A DNA stretch of 64,000 nucleotides, from the NCBI RefSeq assembly GCF_005434965.1, contig NZ_SKCI01000001.1, positions 1,200,952 to 1,264,951 on the forward strand. Reading direction: 5' to 3'. The first letter of the stretch is position 1, and every line of letters begins with the position of its first letter. Under the pieces are notes generated by a model. The model saw nothing but the letters and a program-made list of their open reading frames with translations, searched no databases and was not told the origin of the DNA. Below are positions 1 through 7,608 of this stretch, in pieces. Source of the DNA: Marimonas lutisalis (GTDB taxonomy: Bacteria; Pseudomonadota; Alphaproteobacteria; Rhodobacterales; Rhodobacteraceae). Both the position numbers and the translations under genes were made by a program.

Positions 1-142
1 CGCCCACGACGCCCAGGGTTTCGCCGGTTTCGACCTGAAACGACATCGGCCGCACTGCGCGCACGCCGGGCGGGGCCGCGCCGAAGAGCGGTTTCTTCAG
101 CGGGAAGGTCTTGGCGAGGTTATCGACCTTGAGCGCGGGCAT
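1..142 (-). CDS. Oligopeptide ABC transporter ATP-binding protein, DppF/OppF type (N-terminal fragment)
   Basis: Only the first ~47 codons lie in the window; the gene runs off the left edge. The translation begins MPALKVDNLAKTFPLKK and reaches the start of the nucleotide-binding fold (VETGETLGVVG), just before the expected Walker A motif. Its ATG shares one base with the TGA of the upstream permease/ATPase fusion (TGATG), so the two are translationally coupled. By position it would be the second ATPase of the peptide transporter, coupling ATP hydrolysis to uptake at the inner membrane. DppF-type identity is inferred from operon order and the N-terminal pattern; the substrate is unknown. Confidence 0.75.
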   Translation of the reverse strand, partial: MPALKVDNLAKTFPLKKPLFGAAPPGVRAVRPMSFQVETGETLGVVG

Positions 143-2007
143 CAGACGAGCTCCTCGGGGTAAAGGCAGCGCACGGCGCGGGGCGGGGTGCCGGAGAGAG
201 GGATGTCGCCCGTGCGGCAGGCCTCCTGCGCCTTGTCGCAACGGGGCGCAAAGGCGCAGCCCGGCGGCAGATCATCGACCATCGGGGGCAGGCCGGGGAT
301 GGCGGCCAGTTCGCGCCGCCCGCCCCCCAGTTCCGGCACGCAGGCGATGAGGCGTTTGGTATAGGGATGGGCAGGGGCGGCCAGCACAGCATCGGTCGGG
401 CCGTTCTCGACGATCCGGCCGGCATACATCACCGCGACCCGGTCGCAGAGCTGCGCCACGACGCCGAAATCATGGGTGATGAAAATGATGGCGAGGCCGC
501 GTGCGCGCCGCAGGTCATCGAGCAGCGACAGGATCTGCGCCTGCACGGTGACGTCGAGCGCGGTGGTAGGCTCGTCCGCGATGATCACGTCGGGCTCGTT
601 CGCCAGCGCCATGGCGATGCCCACGCGCTGACGCATGCCACCCGACATCTCGTGCGGGAAATCGTCGATCCGCGCCTCGGCGTTGGGGATGCGCACATCG
701 TGCAGGAGCTGGATGGCGCGGGCCCGCGCCTCGGCCATCGGCACCCTGTGATGCGACCGGATCGCCTCGGCCAGCTGGTGGCCGACGCGGTAGAGCGGGT
801 GCAGCGTGGAAAGCGGATCCTGGAAGATATAGGCCACCTTGTCGCCGCGCTTGGCGCGCAGCGCGGCATAGGGCGCGCCGATCAGGTCTTCGCCCTGAAA
901 GCGCACGGCGCCGCCGGTGATCACCCCGGGCGGCGAGGCGACGAGCCCCATGACCGACAGCGCGGTAACCGATTTGCCCGAGCCGGATTCGCCGATCACG
1001 CCCAGGCATTCGCCCGGTTTCACCGCGAGTGACACGCCGCCCACGGCGCGATAGATCCGCTCGCCCACGTGGAATTGCGTGTGCAGGTCCTGGATCGCCA
1101 GCAGATCATCGGTGGGGGCGGGAATATCGCCCTTGCGTGCGACCAGCGTGGTGGCGCGCGGCCGCGACAGCGCGCCCGAGCGCAGCCGCGGGTCGAGCGC
1201 ATCGCGCACGCCATCGCCCAGCAGGTTGATCGACATGACGATGAGAAAGATCATGATCCCCGGCACGACCGAGGTATGCGGATGCGAGATGAGCGCCGAG
1301 CGCGCCTCGCCCAGCATCGAGCCCAGATCGGCCTGCGGCGGCTGGCTGCCGAGGCCGAGAAAGCTGAGCCCAGCGGTTTCCAGGATCATCCAGCCCACGG
1401 TGGTGGACATGGCGATGATGATCACCGGCAGGACATTGGGCAACAGTTCGGTCAGAAGGATGCGTGTGTGGCCCATGCCCGCGAGCCGCGCGGCATCGAT
1501 GAATTCGCGGCCCGCAAGGCCCACGGTGACGCCGCGGATGTTGCGGGCGAAGAAAGGCACGTTGACGGCGGCCACGGCAATCAGCGCGTTCATCAGCCCG
1601 GGGCCAAGGGCCGCGACGATGGCCAGCGCCAGCAGGATGTAGGGAAAGGCCATCAGCATATCGACGCCGCGCATGATGACGTTGTCGATGCGCCCGCCGA
1701 AATAGCCCGCGACGATGCCGATCGCCGAGCCGATGGTGGCGGCAATGAGCGCCGCCGCGACCCCCACGGCCAGGCTGAGTCGCGTGCCGTGCAGCAACCG
1801 GCTGAGCAGGTCGCGGCCCAGGTGATCGGTGCCCAGGATGTGGCCGTCGGTCAGCGGCCGCTTGAAACGGTCGGCGGTGGCGGTGATATCGGGGTCCTGC
1901 AGCGGCAGGAGCGGGGTGAGCAGCACCAGCGCCACGATCACCGCCAGAACCACCGCGCCCATCGCCGCCAGCCGGTTGCGGAACAGCAGATTCAGGAACG
2001 CGCTCAT
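142..2007 (-). CDS. Fused peptide ABC transporter permease (DppC) and ATPase (DppD)
   Basis: A single 621-residue chain combines two subunits usually encoded separately. Residues ~1-285 are a DppC-like inner-membrane permease with an N-terminal membrane segment and the GTDHLGRD motif typical of this family. Residues ~300-621 are an ATP-binding cassette with Walker A (GESGSGKS), signature (MSGGMRQR), Walker B (DVIIADEP) and the C-terminal oligopeptide-transporter extension (CAFAPRCDKA). Such fusions are annotated in Rhodobacterales. The gene overlaps dppB by 4 bp and the next ATPase by 1 bp, forming a tight operon. There is no frameshift or internal stop, so this is a true fusion. Substrate could be a peptide, opine or nickel-type ligand. 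Confidence 0.9.
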   Translation of the reverse strand: MSAFLNLLFRNRLAAMGAVVLAVIVALVLLTPLLPLQDPDITATADRFKRPLTDGHILGTDHLGRDLLSRLLHGTRLSLAVGVAAALIAATIGSAIGIVAGYFGGRIDNVIMRGVDMLMAFPYILLALAIVAALGPGLMNALIAVAAVNVPFFARNIRGVTVGLAGREFIDAARLAGMGHTRILLTELLPNVLPVIIIAMSTTVGWMILETAGLSFLGLGSQPPQADLGSMLGEARSALISHPHTSVVPGIMIFLIVMSINLLGDGVRDALDPRLRSGALSRPRATTLVARKGDIPAPTDDLLAIQDLHTQFHVGERIYRAVGGVSLAVKPGECLGVIGESGSGKSVTALSVMGLVASPPGVITGGAVRFQGEDLIGAPYAALRAKRGDKVAYIFQDPLSTLHPLYRVGHQLAEAIRSHHRVPMAEARARAIQLLHDVRIPNAEARIDDFPHEMSGGMRQRVGIAMALANEPDVIIADEPTTALDVTVQAQILSLLDDLRRARGLAIIFITHDFGVVAQLCDRVAVMYAGRIVENGPTDAVLAAPAHPYTKRLIACVPELGGGRRELAAIPGLPPMVDDLPPGCAFAPRCDKAQEACRTGDIPLSGTPPRAVRCLYPEELV

Positions 2008-2951
2008 GTCTTGATCCTCGGATCAAGCAGGCTCTGCGCGACATCGACGGCGATGTTGAACATCACGTAGCAGGCGGCGACGAAGACCACGCCGCCCTGA
2101 ACCAGCAGCAGGTCGCGCTTCAGGATCGCGTCTACCAGCATGCGGCCAACGCCGGGCCACTGGAACACGATCTCGATATAGACCGCGCCCGACAGCACGA
2201 AACCCGCCTGGATGCCCAGCACCGGGATGATCGAGACCATCGCGGCGCGTAGCGCGTGGCCCAGGATGACGCGCCGTTCGGGCACGCCCTTGGCCCGCGC
2301 GGTGCGGATGTAGTCCTGCCGCAGCACTTCGAGCATGGCCGAGCGCGACAGCCGCGCCACCACGCCGGTGGCCACGGCGGCCAGCGCCAGCGCCGGCATC
2401 ACCAGGTGCCGCAGCAGGTCGGGCAGGTCACCGCCGCCATAGATCGCGTACATCCCCGACACCGGCAGCCAGCGCAGGTTCACCGCGAAGGCCAGGATCA
2501 TCATCATGCCCAGGAAGAACGACGGCACCGAGATGCCGATCAGCACCACGAAGGTGATGAGCTTGTCCGCGAGGCCGTACTGGCGGGCAGCGGAGACCAC
2601 CCCGGCCAGGATGCCGAGCACCGAACACAGAACAAAGGCCGTGCCCGCCAGGATCAGCGTCGCGTTGAACCGTTCCAGCACCTCGTCCAGCACCGGCCGG
2701 TTGAGCGAGAAGGAGCGCCCGAAATCGCCCTGCAGCATGTTGCCCAGCCAGATGAAGTAGCGCTGCACCATCGGCTTGTCGAGGCCGAGATCGCGGTTCA
2801 GTTTCTCGACATTCTCGGGCGTCGCGTAAGAGCCCAGGATCGCGGTGGCCGGATCGCCGGGTATGAGCGACATGATCAGGAAAACGATGATCGTGATCCC
2901 GAAAAGCACCGGGATCGCCGAGACCAGTCGTTTCAGGATATAGCCGCCCAT
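2004..2951 (-). CDS. Peptide ABC transporter permease, DppB type
   Basis: This 315-residue integral membrane protein has an N-terminal transmembrane helix (residues ~9-28), the LGLDKP.QRY segment typical of DppB/OppB, and several further hydrophobic segments of the BPD_transp_1 fold. It would pair with the DppC half of the downstream fusion to form the translocation channel. The ribosome-binding region (GAAGGGCGAC before ATG) lies at the edge of a dispersed hairpin repeat that separates it from the binding-protein gene. Length and motif layout match the family. The substrate cannot be read from the permease. Confidence 0.92.
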   Translation of the reverse strand: MGGYILKRLVSAIPVLFGITIIVFLIMSLIPGDPATAILGSYATPENVEKLNRDLGLDKPMVQRYFIWLGNMLQGDFGRSFSLNRPVLDEVLERFNATLILAGTAFVLCSVLGILAGVVSAARQYGLADKLITFVVLIGISVPSFFLGMMMILAFAVNLRWLPVSGMYAIYGGGDLPDLLRHLVMPALALAAVATGVVARLSRSAMLEVLRQDYIRTARAKGVPERRVILGHALRAAMVSIIPVLGIQAGFVLSGAVYIEIVFQWPGVGRMLVDAILKRDLLLVQGGVVFVAACYVMFNIAVDVAQSLLDPRIKT

Positions 2952-2959
2952 CGTCGCCC

Positions 2960-3032
2960 TTCATCTTGCCGGAAATATCCCGGGGGGAGTCACGAAATCC
3001 CCGGATTTCGTGGCCGGGGGGCAGCGCCCCCC
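2960..3032. repeat. Dispersed hairpin repeat, copy A, in the gap between binding-protein and permease genes
   Basis: On the + strand it reads TTCATCTTGCCGGAAATATC, then G-rich sequence, then two perfect stem-loops: a 10-bp stem (CACGAAATCC, 2991-3000, with GGATTTCGTG, 3003-3012) and a 7-bp stem (GGGGGGC, 3016-3022, with GCCCCCC, 3026-3032). A related element with the same TTCATCTnnCCnnAAATA core lies at 5995-6043. Lying just after the binding-protein stop on the transcribed strand, it may act as a 3' stabilising or partial-termination hairpin that keeps binding-protein mRNA above permease mRNA; that role is inference. Confidence 0.7.
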
Positions 3033-3070
3033 GCCCTGGTCGGGCCGGGCATGGTCCGGCCCGAACCCTG

Positions 3071-4651
3071 TCAGTTCTTCACCACGCCCTGCAGGTGCAG
3101 CAGGAAGGACGGCTCGAGCCCGAAATTTTCGACCCGGTCATTGGTCACCGCGTTCTGTTTCCAGTTGGCGACAAAGACCCAGGGCGCGTCGTCCTGCACG
3201 ATGGTCTGCATCTGCTTGTAAAGCTCGGCGCGCCTGGCCTGGTCGGTCGCCACGCGGGCCTCTTCCAGCAGTTTGTCGACCTCCGGGTTGGAGTAATAGC
3301 CCGAGTTGAAGCCGCCCTTGTCTGGCCAGGCCTCGGAGCGCAGCGCGAGATAGGGCAGGGTGTCGGGATCGTTCGTCATCCACGCCATCTCGGCCATGTC
3401 GGCCTTGCCTTCGAGCCCGGGGTTCACCTCGCCCAGGAAGGTGTTCCATTCGTAGGTCTCGATCTTCACGTCAAAGCCAACGGCCTGGAGATCGGCCTGG
3501 ATGGCGGTGCCCATCGGCACCGGGTCGAGCATGCCCGAGCCGCCCTCGGTGACATAGAAGGTGAGCTCCGCCCCCTCGGCCCCGGCCTCGGCAATCAGTG
3601 CCTTGGCTTTCTCGGGGTCATAGGGGTAGGGATCGAGCGCCTCGTTATAGGCCCAGGCAAAGGCGGGCGGGGTCGGGCCTGCCGCAACGGTGGCGGTGCC
3701 TTCGAGCACGTCGTTCACGATCGCCTGCTTGTTGATCGCGTAGTTTGCTGCCTGGCGCACGCGCTTGTCGGCAAACGGGCCTTCCTTGGCGTTCAGGATC
3801 AGGAACCAGACATGCGGGCCGGCCTGTTCGGCGATCGAGAACCCGTCGCCCTGGAACTGGCCCAGCGAGGTGGGCGGCACTTCGACCATCAGATCGATGC
3901 CGCCGGCCAGCATCTCGGCCACGCGGGTGTTGGCATCGGTGATCGGGCGGAAGACCACGGCCTGGGTGCCGGCCTTGTCGCCCCAGTAGCCGTCGTTGCG
4001 TTCGATCACCACCGCCTCGTTCGAGCGCCATTCGGCGAATTTGAACGGCCCCGTGCCGACGGGGTTGCGGCCGAACTCCTTGCCGTGCGCCTTCACCGCC
4101 TCGGGCGAGACGAGAAGGCCGGTGGGGTAGGCAAGGTTCGACAGGAAGGGCGCGTAAGGCGCGTTGAGGGTGAATTTCACCGTCATCTCGTCGACCACCT
4201 CGGTCTTCTCGACCGCGCCGAAGAAGAACGACAGCGGGAAGGGGCCGGTGTCGTGATAGGGGTGATTCTCGTCCAGCATCCGGTCGAAATTGAATTTCAC
4301 CGCCTCGGCGTTGAGCGGCGTGCCGTCATGGAAGCTGACGCCGTCGCGCAGGGTGAAGGTGTATTCGGTGCCGTCTTCGCTGATGTCCCAGCTGGTGGCC
4401 AGCGCCGGTTCGACCTCGAGCGTGCCGGATTTGTAGCGGGTCAGGCCCTCGTAAACATTGACGAGGATACGGAAATCATTGACCGCGGTGACGGCGGCTG
4501 GGTCGAGCGACTTGGGCTCGGCGATCTGGCCGACGATCAGCACGCCAGGGGGCGTTTGCGCGGTAACGGGCGTCGGCAGCGCGCCGAGCGACAGGAGGGC
4601 GCCGGCAGCGGCCGCCATCACGCCCCGGCGGGTCCATTTCAGTAATGTCAT
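3071..4651 (-). CDS. Extracellular solute-binding protein family 5 of a peptide-type ABC transporter
   Basis: The 526-residue periplasmic receptor delivers ligand to the downstream permeases. The chosen ATG (4651) is preceded by GGAG at good spacing and begins MTLLKWTRRGVMAAAAGALL, a signal peptide with a twin arginine (Tat-like or Sec), with probable cleavage near PVTAQ. The mature part has SBP_bac_5 hallmarks: SLDPAAVTAVNDF near the N-terminus, TFTLRDGVSFHDGTPL, and VGTGPFKF. A longer frame starting at 4696 would run into the operator, so the internal start is preferred. It is the first gene of the operon, divergent from DUF1028. Ligand class (peptide, amino-acid conjugate) is not determined. 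Confidence 0.92.
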   Translation of the reverse strand: MTLLKWTRRGVMAAAAGALLSLGALPTPVTAQTPPGVLIVGQIAEPKSLDPAAVTAVNDFRILVNVYEGLTRYKSGTLEVEPALATSWDISEDGTEYTFTLRDGVSFHDGTPLNAEAVKFNFDRMLDENHPYHDTGPFPLSFFFGAVEKTEVVDEMTVKFTLNAPYAPFLSNLAYPTGLLVSPEAVKAHGKEFGRNPVGTGPFKFAEWRSNEAVVIERNDGYWGDKAGTQAVVFRPITDANTRVAEMLAGGIDLMVEVPPTSLGQFQGDGFSIAEQAGPHVWFLILNAKEGPFADKRVRQAANYAINKQAIVNDVLEGTATVAAGPTPPAFAWAYNEALDPYPYDPEKAKALIAEAGAEGAELTFYVTEGGSGMLDPVPMGTAIQADLQAVGFDVKIETYEWNTFLGEVNPGLEGKADMAEMAWMTNDPDTLPYLALRSEAWPDKGGFNSGYYSNPEVDKLLEEARVATDQARRAELYKQMQTIVQDDAPWVFVANWKQNAVTNDRVENFGLEPSFLLHLQGVVKN

Positions 4652-4686
4652 TGGTGAACTCCCAGTTGGCATTATAGCATAGCGGT

Positions 4687-4730
4687 AAATTATCATGATA
4701 AATTGTGTGGGTCAATTTTTCATGATAAAT
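4687..4730. promoter_or_regulatory. Two inverted-repeat operators in the divergent ABC transporter/DUF1028 promoter
   Basis: Two AT-rich palindromes centred on CATG lie 27 bp apart. The first (4687-4704) is AAATTATCATGATAAATT with one mismatched pair around a perfect 12-bp TTATCATGATAA core. The second (4715-4730) is ATTTTTCATGATAAAT, also with one mismatched pair. They sit between the binding-protein start (4651) and the DUF1028 start (4754), a place where one dimeric regulator could control both transcripts. The regulator gene is not in the window; a GntR or RpiR family protein is a guess. Confidence 0.7.
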
Positions 4731-4753
4731 CTGCAGCCCCTGTTAGGATACGG

Positions 4754-5422
4754 ATGATGACCTTTTCGATTCTCGCCAAAGACCCCGAAACCGGCGCCAT
4801 CGGCGGCGCCGCGGCGACCGGCAGCCTGTGCGTGGGCGGCTGGGTGCTGCGCGGGGACCTGGCGGCGGGGATGTCGGCGAGCCAGGGCGCGGCGCCCTCG
4901 ACCTTCTGGGGCGAGGAGGTGCTGGCGGGCATGCGCGGCGGCGAGCGCGCTGCGGCGGCGGTGGCGCGGGTGACGCAGGCCGATCCGGGCCGGGCCTACC
5001 GCCAGTTGTCGGCGCTGGACCTGGACGGCGGCACCGGCGCCTTTACCGGCGAGAAGAACGAGCCCGCGCGTGGCAGCCAGGCCTTTGCCGGTGGAATCGT
5101 GGCAGGCAACATGCTGGCCTCGACCGACGTTCTGGTGCGCATGGTCGCCGGATACGAGGCCGACGACGGCGCGTTCGACCGGCGGCTGCTGGCCGCGCTG
5201 CGCGCGGCCGAGGCCGCGGGCGGGGATTTTCGCGGGCTGATGTCGGCGGCGCTACTGGTGCTGCATCCCGAGCGCCCGCCGCTGACGCTGCGGGTGGATT
5301 TCCACGAGAGCGATCCGATCGGCGCGCTGGAGGCGCTGCACGGGCGCGCCACGAGCGGCGATTATGCCGACTGGGCCCGGCAGGTGCCGGTTGCCAGCGA
5401 CCGCACGCGGGTGCTGGACTAG
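4754..5422 (+). CDS. DUF1028 family protein, Ntn-hydrolase-like
   Basis: About 222 residues beginning [20 protein letters not shown], the typical DUF1028 start, where the protein's own N-terminal region resembles Ntn hydrolases. The start at 4754 follows an AGGA box; ATG 4757 is an equal alternative. A longer frame from 4703 overlaps the operator and lacks family similarity. Members often sit beside peptide or amino-acid ABC transporters and peptidases, which fits its divergent placement next to the peptide transporter, so a role in processing the imported compound is plausible but not shown. Its stop overlaps the stop of the convergent rluE by 4 bp. Confidence 0.85.
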   Translation: MMTFSILAKDPETGAIGGAAATGSLCVGGWVLRGDLAAGMSASQGAAPSTFWGEEVLAGMRGGERAAAAVARVTQADPGRAYRQLSALDLDGGTGAFTGEKNEPARGSQAFAGGIVAGNMLASTDVLVRMVAGYEADDGAFDRRLLAALRAAEAAGGDFRGLMSAALLVLHPERPPLTLRVDFHESDPIGALEALHGRATSGDYADWARQVPVASDRTRVLD

Positions 5423-6102
5423 CCCCCCTTGACCGTGAGGGCGCGCCAGGCGCCCGGGGCGAGATCGCCCAGCCGCCAGTCGCCGACGGCGACGCGGATC
5501 AGGCGCAGCGTGGGGTGGCCGATATGGGCGGTCATCCGGCGGACCTGACGGTTGCGGCCTTCGGTGATGGTGATCTCGAGCCAGCAATCCGGCACGGATT
5601 TGCGAAAGCGCACCGGTGGGTCGCGCGGCCAGAGCCAATCGGGTTCGGGCACGCGGTGGACCTGCGCGGGACGGGTGGCACCATCCCTGAGCGTGACGCC
5701 CCGGCGCAGCTGGTCGAGAGCATCCTCGGAAGGAAGGCCCTCGACCTGGACGAGATAGGTTTTCGGCAATTTGAAACGCGGATTCGAAATGCGGGCCTGC
5801 AATTTACCGTCATCGGTGAGCAGCAGGAGCCCTTCGCTGTCGCGGTCGAGCCGGCCAGCCGGGTAGAGGCCCTTTTCGGTGATATAACCGGCCAGCGTGG
5901 GGCGCGGCGGATCGCTGTTGTCGGTGAACTGGGTCAGCACGCCGAAGGGTTTGTTGAAGAGGATCAGGCGCGCGGTCTGGCCGGCGCGGGAGGAGCGAGG
6001 GGCCAGCCCCTCGCGCTCCCCGAGGTATTTTTGGTCAGATGAAGAGGCGGAGGGGCGGCGCGGACGCCCGCGTTTGCCTTGTGGGCGCTTACCCGTTGCC
6101 AT
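5419..6102 (-). CDS. rluE: 23S rRNA pseudouridine synthase, RluE type
   Basis: 227 residues. The catalytic core from residue ~48 has [11 protein letters not shown], the pseudouridine-synthase motif [14 protein letters not shown] with the catalytic Asp, and the C-terminal [20 protein letters not shown]. It isomerises a uridine in 23S rRNA (U2457 in E. coli). RluE rather than RsuA is favoured because there is no S4 domain and because of the [14 protein letters not shown] segment. The ATG at 6102 overlaps the end of trpE by 14 bp. Residues ~18-45 are encoded by a hairpin repeat (copy B), an odd feature discussed separately. The frame continues upstream inside trpE, but that part is a shadow. Confidence 0.88.
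   Translation of the reverse strand: MATGKRPQGKRGRPRRPSASSSDQKYLGEREGLAPRSSRAGQTARLILFNKPFGVLTQFTDNSDPPRPTLAGYITEKGLYPAGRLDRDSEGLLLLTDDGKLQARISNPRFKLPKTYLVQVEGLPSEDALDQLRRGVTLRDGATRPAQVHRVPEPDWLWPRDPPVRFRKSVPDCWLEITITEGRNRQVRRMTAHIGHPTLRLIRVAVGDWRLGDLAPGAWRALTVKGG
5995..6043. repeat. Dispersed hairpin repeat, copy B, inside the 5' coding part of rluE
   Basis: Read on the minus strand it has the core TTCATCTGACCAAAAATACC followed by a G-rich stretch and an 8-bp stem-loop (GCGAGGGG 5995-6002, loop CCAG, CCCCTCGC 6007-6014). The core matches copy A at 2960-3032 in the pattern TTCATCTnnCCnnAAATAnCnCGGGG. Here it is translated as part of the RluE N-terminal linker ([19 protein letters not shown]). 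Confidence 0.65.
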
Positions 6103-7600
6103 TGCCGGTAAAGCGCGCGGCATCGGCGGCGGCGCGGCGGATGGCGTTGGATTTGTGCACGGTCTCCTGGTACTCGGCCTCGGGGTCGCTGTCATAGACC
6201 ACGCCGCCGCCGGCCTGAATGTAGAGCGTGTCGTCCTTGACCACCGCCGTGCGCAGCGCGATGCAGACATCCATGTCGCCGCCGGCGCTGAAATAGCCCA
6301 CGCCGCCGCCGTAGACGCCACGTTTCTCCGGCTCGAGCTCGTCGATGATCTCCATCGCGCGGACCTTGGGCGCGCCCGAGACGGTGCCGGCGGGCAGGCC
6401 GGCGAGCAGCGCCGAGAGCGCGTCGTGATCTTCGGAAAGTTCGCCCACGACGTTGGAGACGATATGCATGACGTGGGAGTAGCGTTCGATGATGAACTTC
6501 TCGGTCGGGCGGACAGTGCCGATTTTCGCCACGCGGCCCACATCGTTGCGCCCGAGATCGAGCAGCATGAGATGTTCGGCCAGTTCCTTTTCGTCGGCCA
6601 GCAGGTCCTGTTCGAGGGCGAGATCCTCTTCCCGCGTAGCGCCGCGGGGGCGGGTGCCGGCGATCGGGCGGATGGTGACCTCCTGCCCGAAGACCCGGAC
6701 GAGGATTTCGGGGCTGGCGCCCACCACCTGGAAGCCGCCGAAGTTGAAATAGAACATGAAGGGCGACGGGTTGGTGCGCCGCAGCGAGCGATAGAGCGCG
6801 AAGGGCGGCTGGCGGAAGGGCAGGGCCCAGCGTTGCGAGGGCACGACCTGGAAGATATCGCCGGCGCGGATGTAGTCCTTGGCCTTCTCGACCGCGTCCA
6901 TGTAGCCCGCTTTGGTGAAGTTCGAGACCGGTTCGGCGTCTTCGCCCGCTTCTCCGAGGTCGCGGGCCTGCTGGGGCAGGGCGCGTTCGAGATCGCGCAC
7001 CGCGTCCATCACGCGTTCGGCGGCCTGCGCATAGGCGGCGCGCGCCGATTGCCCGCCCGAGACCCAGGCGGGCGAGCAGACGGTGACATCGCCCTTCACC
7101 CCGTCGAGCACCGCCACCACTGTGGGGCGCAGGAGCGTGGCATCGGGCAGGCCCAGCGGATCGGGCGGTACGTCGGGCAGCCGTTCGACCAGGCGGATCA
7201 TGTCATAGCCGAGATAGCCGAAGAGCCCGGCCGAGGCGGCGGGCAGGTCATCGGGCAGGTCGATCTTCGATTCCGCCAGAAGCGCGCGCAGGTTGTCGAG
7301 CGGGTGGCCGGCCTGAGCCTCGAACGCGTCGGCATCGAAGCGGGCATGGCGGTTGAGGCGGCTGTTCTCGCCGTGGCACTGCCAGATCAGGTCGGGCTTC
7401 ATGCCGATGATCGAGTAGCGCCCGCGCACTTCGCCCCCGGTGACGGATTCGAGCATGAAGGCATCGCGCGCGGCGCCGGTGAGCTTCAGCATCAGTGACA
7501 CCGGCGTGTCGAGATCGGCGGCCAAGCGGGTATAGACGAGCTGATTTTCGCCGCGGTCATAGGCGGCGGCGAAATCGTCGAAGGAGGGCGTGAGGTCCAT
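6089..7600 (-). CDS. trpE: Anthranilate synthase component I
   Basis: 503 residues, the usual TrpE length. It converts chorismate plus ammonia (from the TrpG amidotransferase) to anthranilate, the first committed step of tryptophan synthesis, in the cytoplasm. The N-terminal part has the feedback-related LES element ([16 protein letters not shown]). The chorismate-binding domain shows [50 protein letters not shown] and [20 protein letters not shown]. The gene follows ppiD by 8 bp and overlaps rluE, so ppiD-trpE-rluE is likely one transcript. TrpG and TrpD are not in the window. Confidence 0.96.
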   Translation of the reverse strand: MDLTPSFDDFAAAYDRGENQLVYTRLAADLDTPVSLMLKLTGAARDAFMLESVTGGEVRGRYSIIGMKPDLIWQCHGENSRLNRHARFDADAFEAQAGHPLDNLRALLAESKIDLPDDLPAASAGLFGYLGYDMIRLVERLPDVPPDPLGLPDATLLRPTVVAVLDGVKGDVTVCSPAWVSGGQSARAAYAQAAERVMDAVRDLERALPQQARDLGEAGEDAEPVSNFTKAGYMDAVEKAKDYIRAGDIFQVVPSQRWALPFRQPPFALYRSLRRTNPSPFMFYFNFGGFQVVGASPEILVRVFGQEVTIRPIAGTRPRGATREEDLALEQDLLADEKELAEHLMLLDLGRNDVGRVAKIGTVRPTEKFIIERYSHVMHIVSNVVGELSEDHDALSALLAGLPAGTVSGAPKVRAMEIIDELEPEKRGVYGGGVGYFSAGGDMDVCIALRTAVVKDDTLYIQAGGGVVYDSDPEAEYQETVHKSNAIRRAAADAARFTGNGNG

Positions 7601-7608
7601 AGCCGGCC

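Noticed and set aside
2966-4645. Long + strand frame antisense to the binding-protein gene (559 codons)
   Set aside because: Composition rich in His/Gly/Arg with no domain; mirror of the real minus-strand gene.
6103-6543. Upstream extension of the rluE frame through trpE
   Set aside because: Ser/Arg/Pro-rich antisense-like composition and no pseudouridine-synthase similarity; trpE fills this region.
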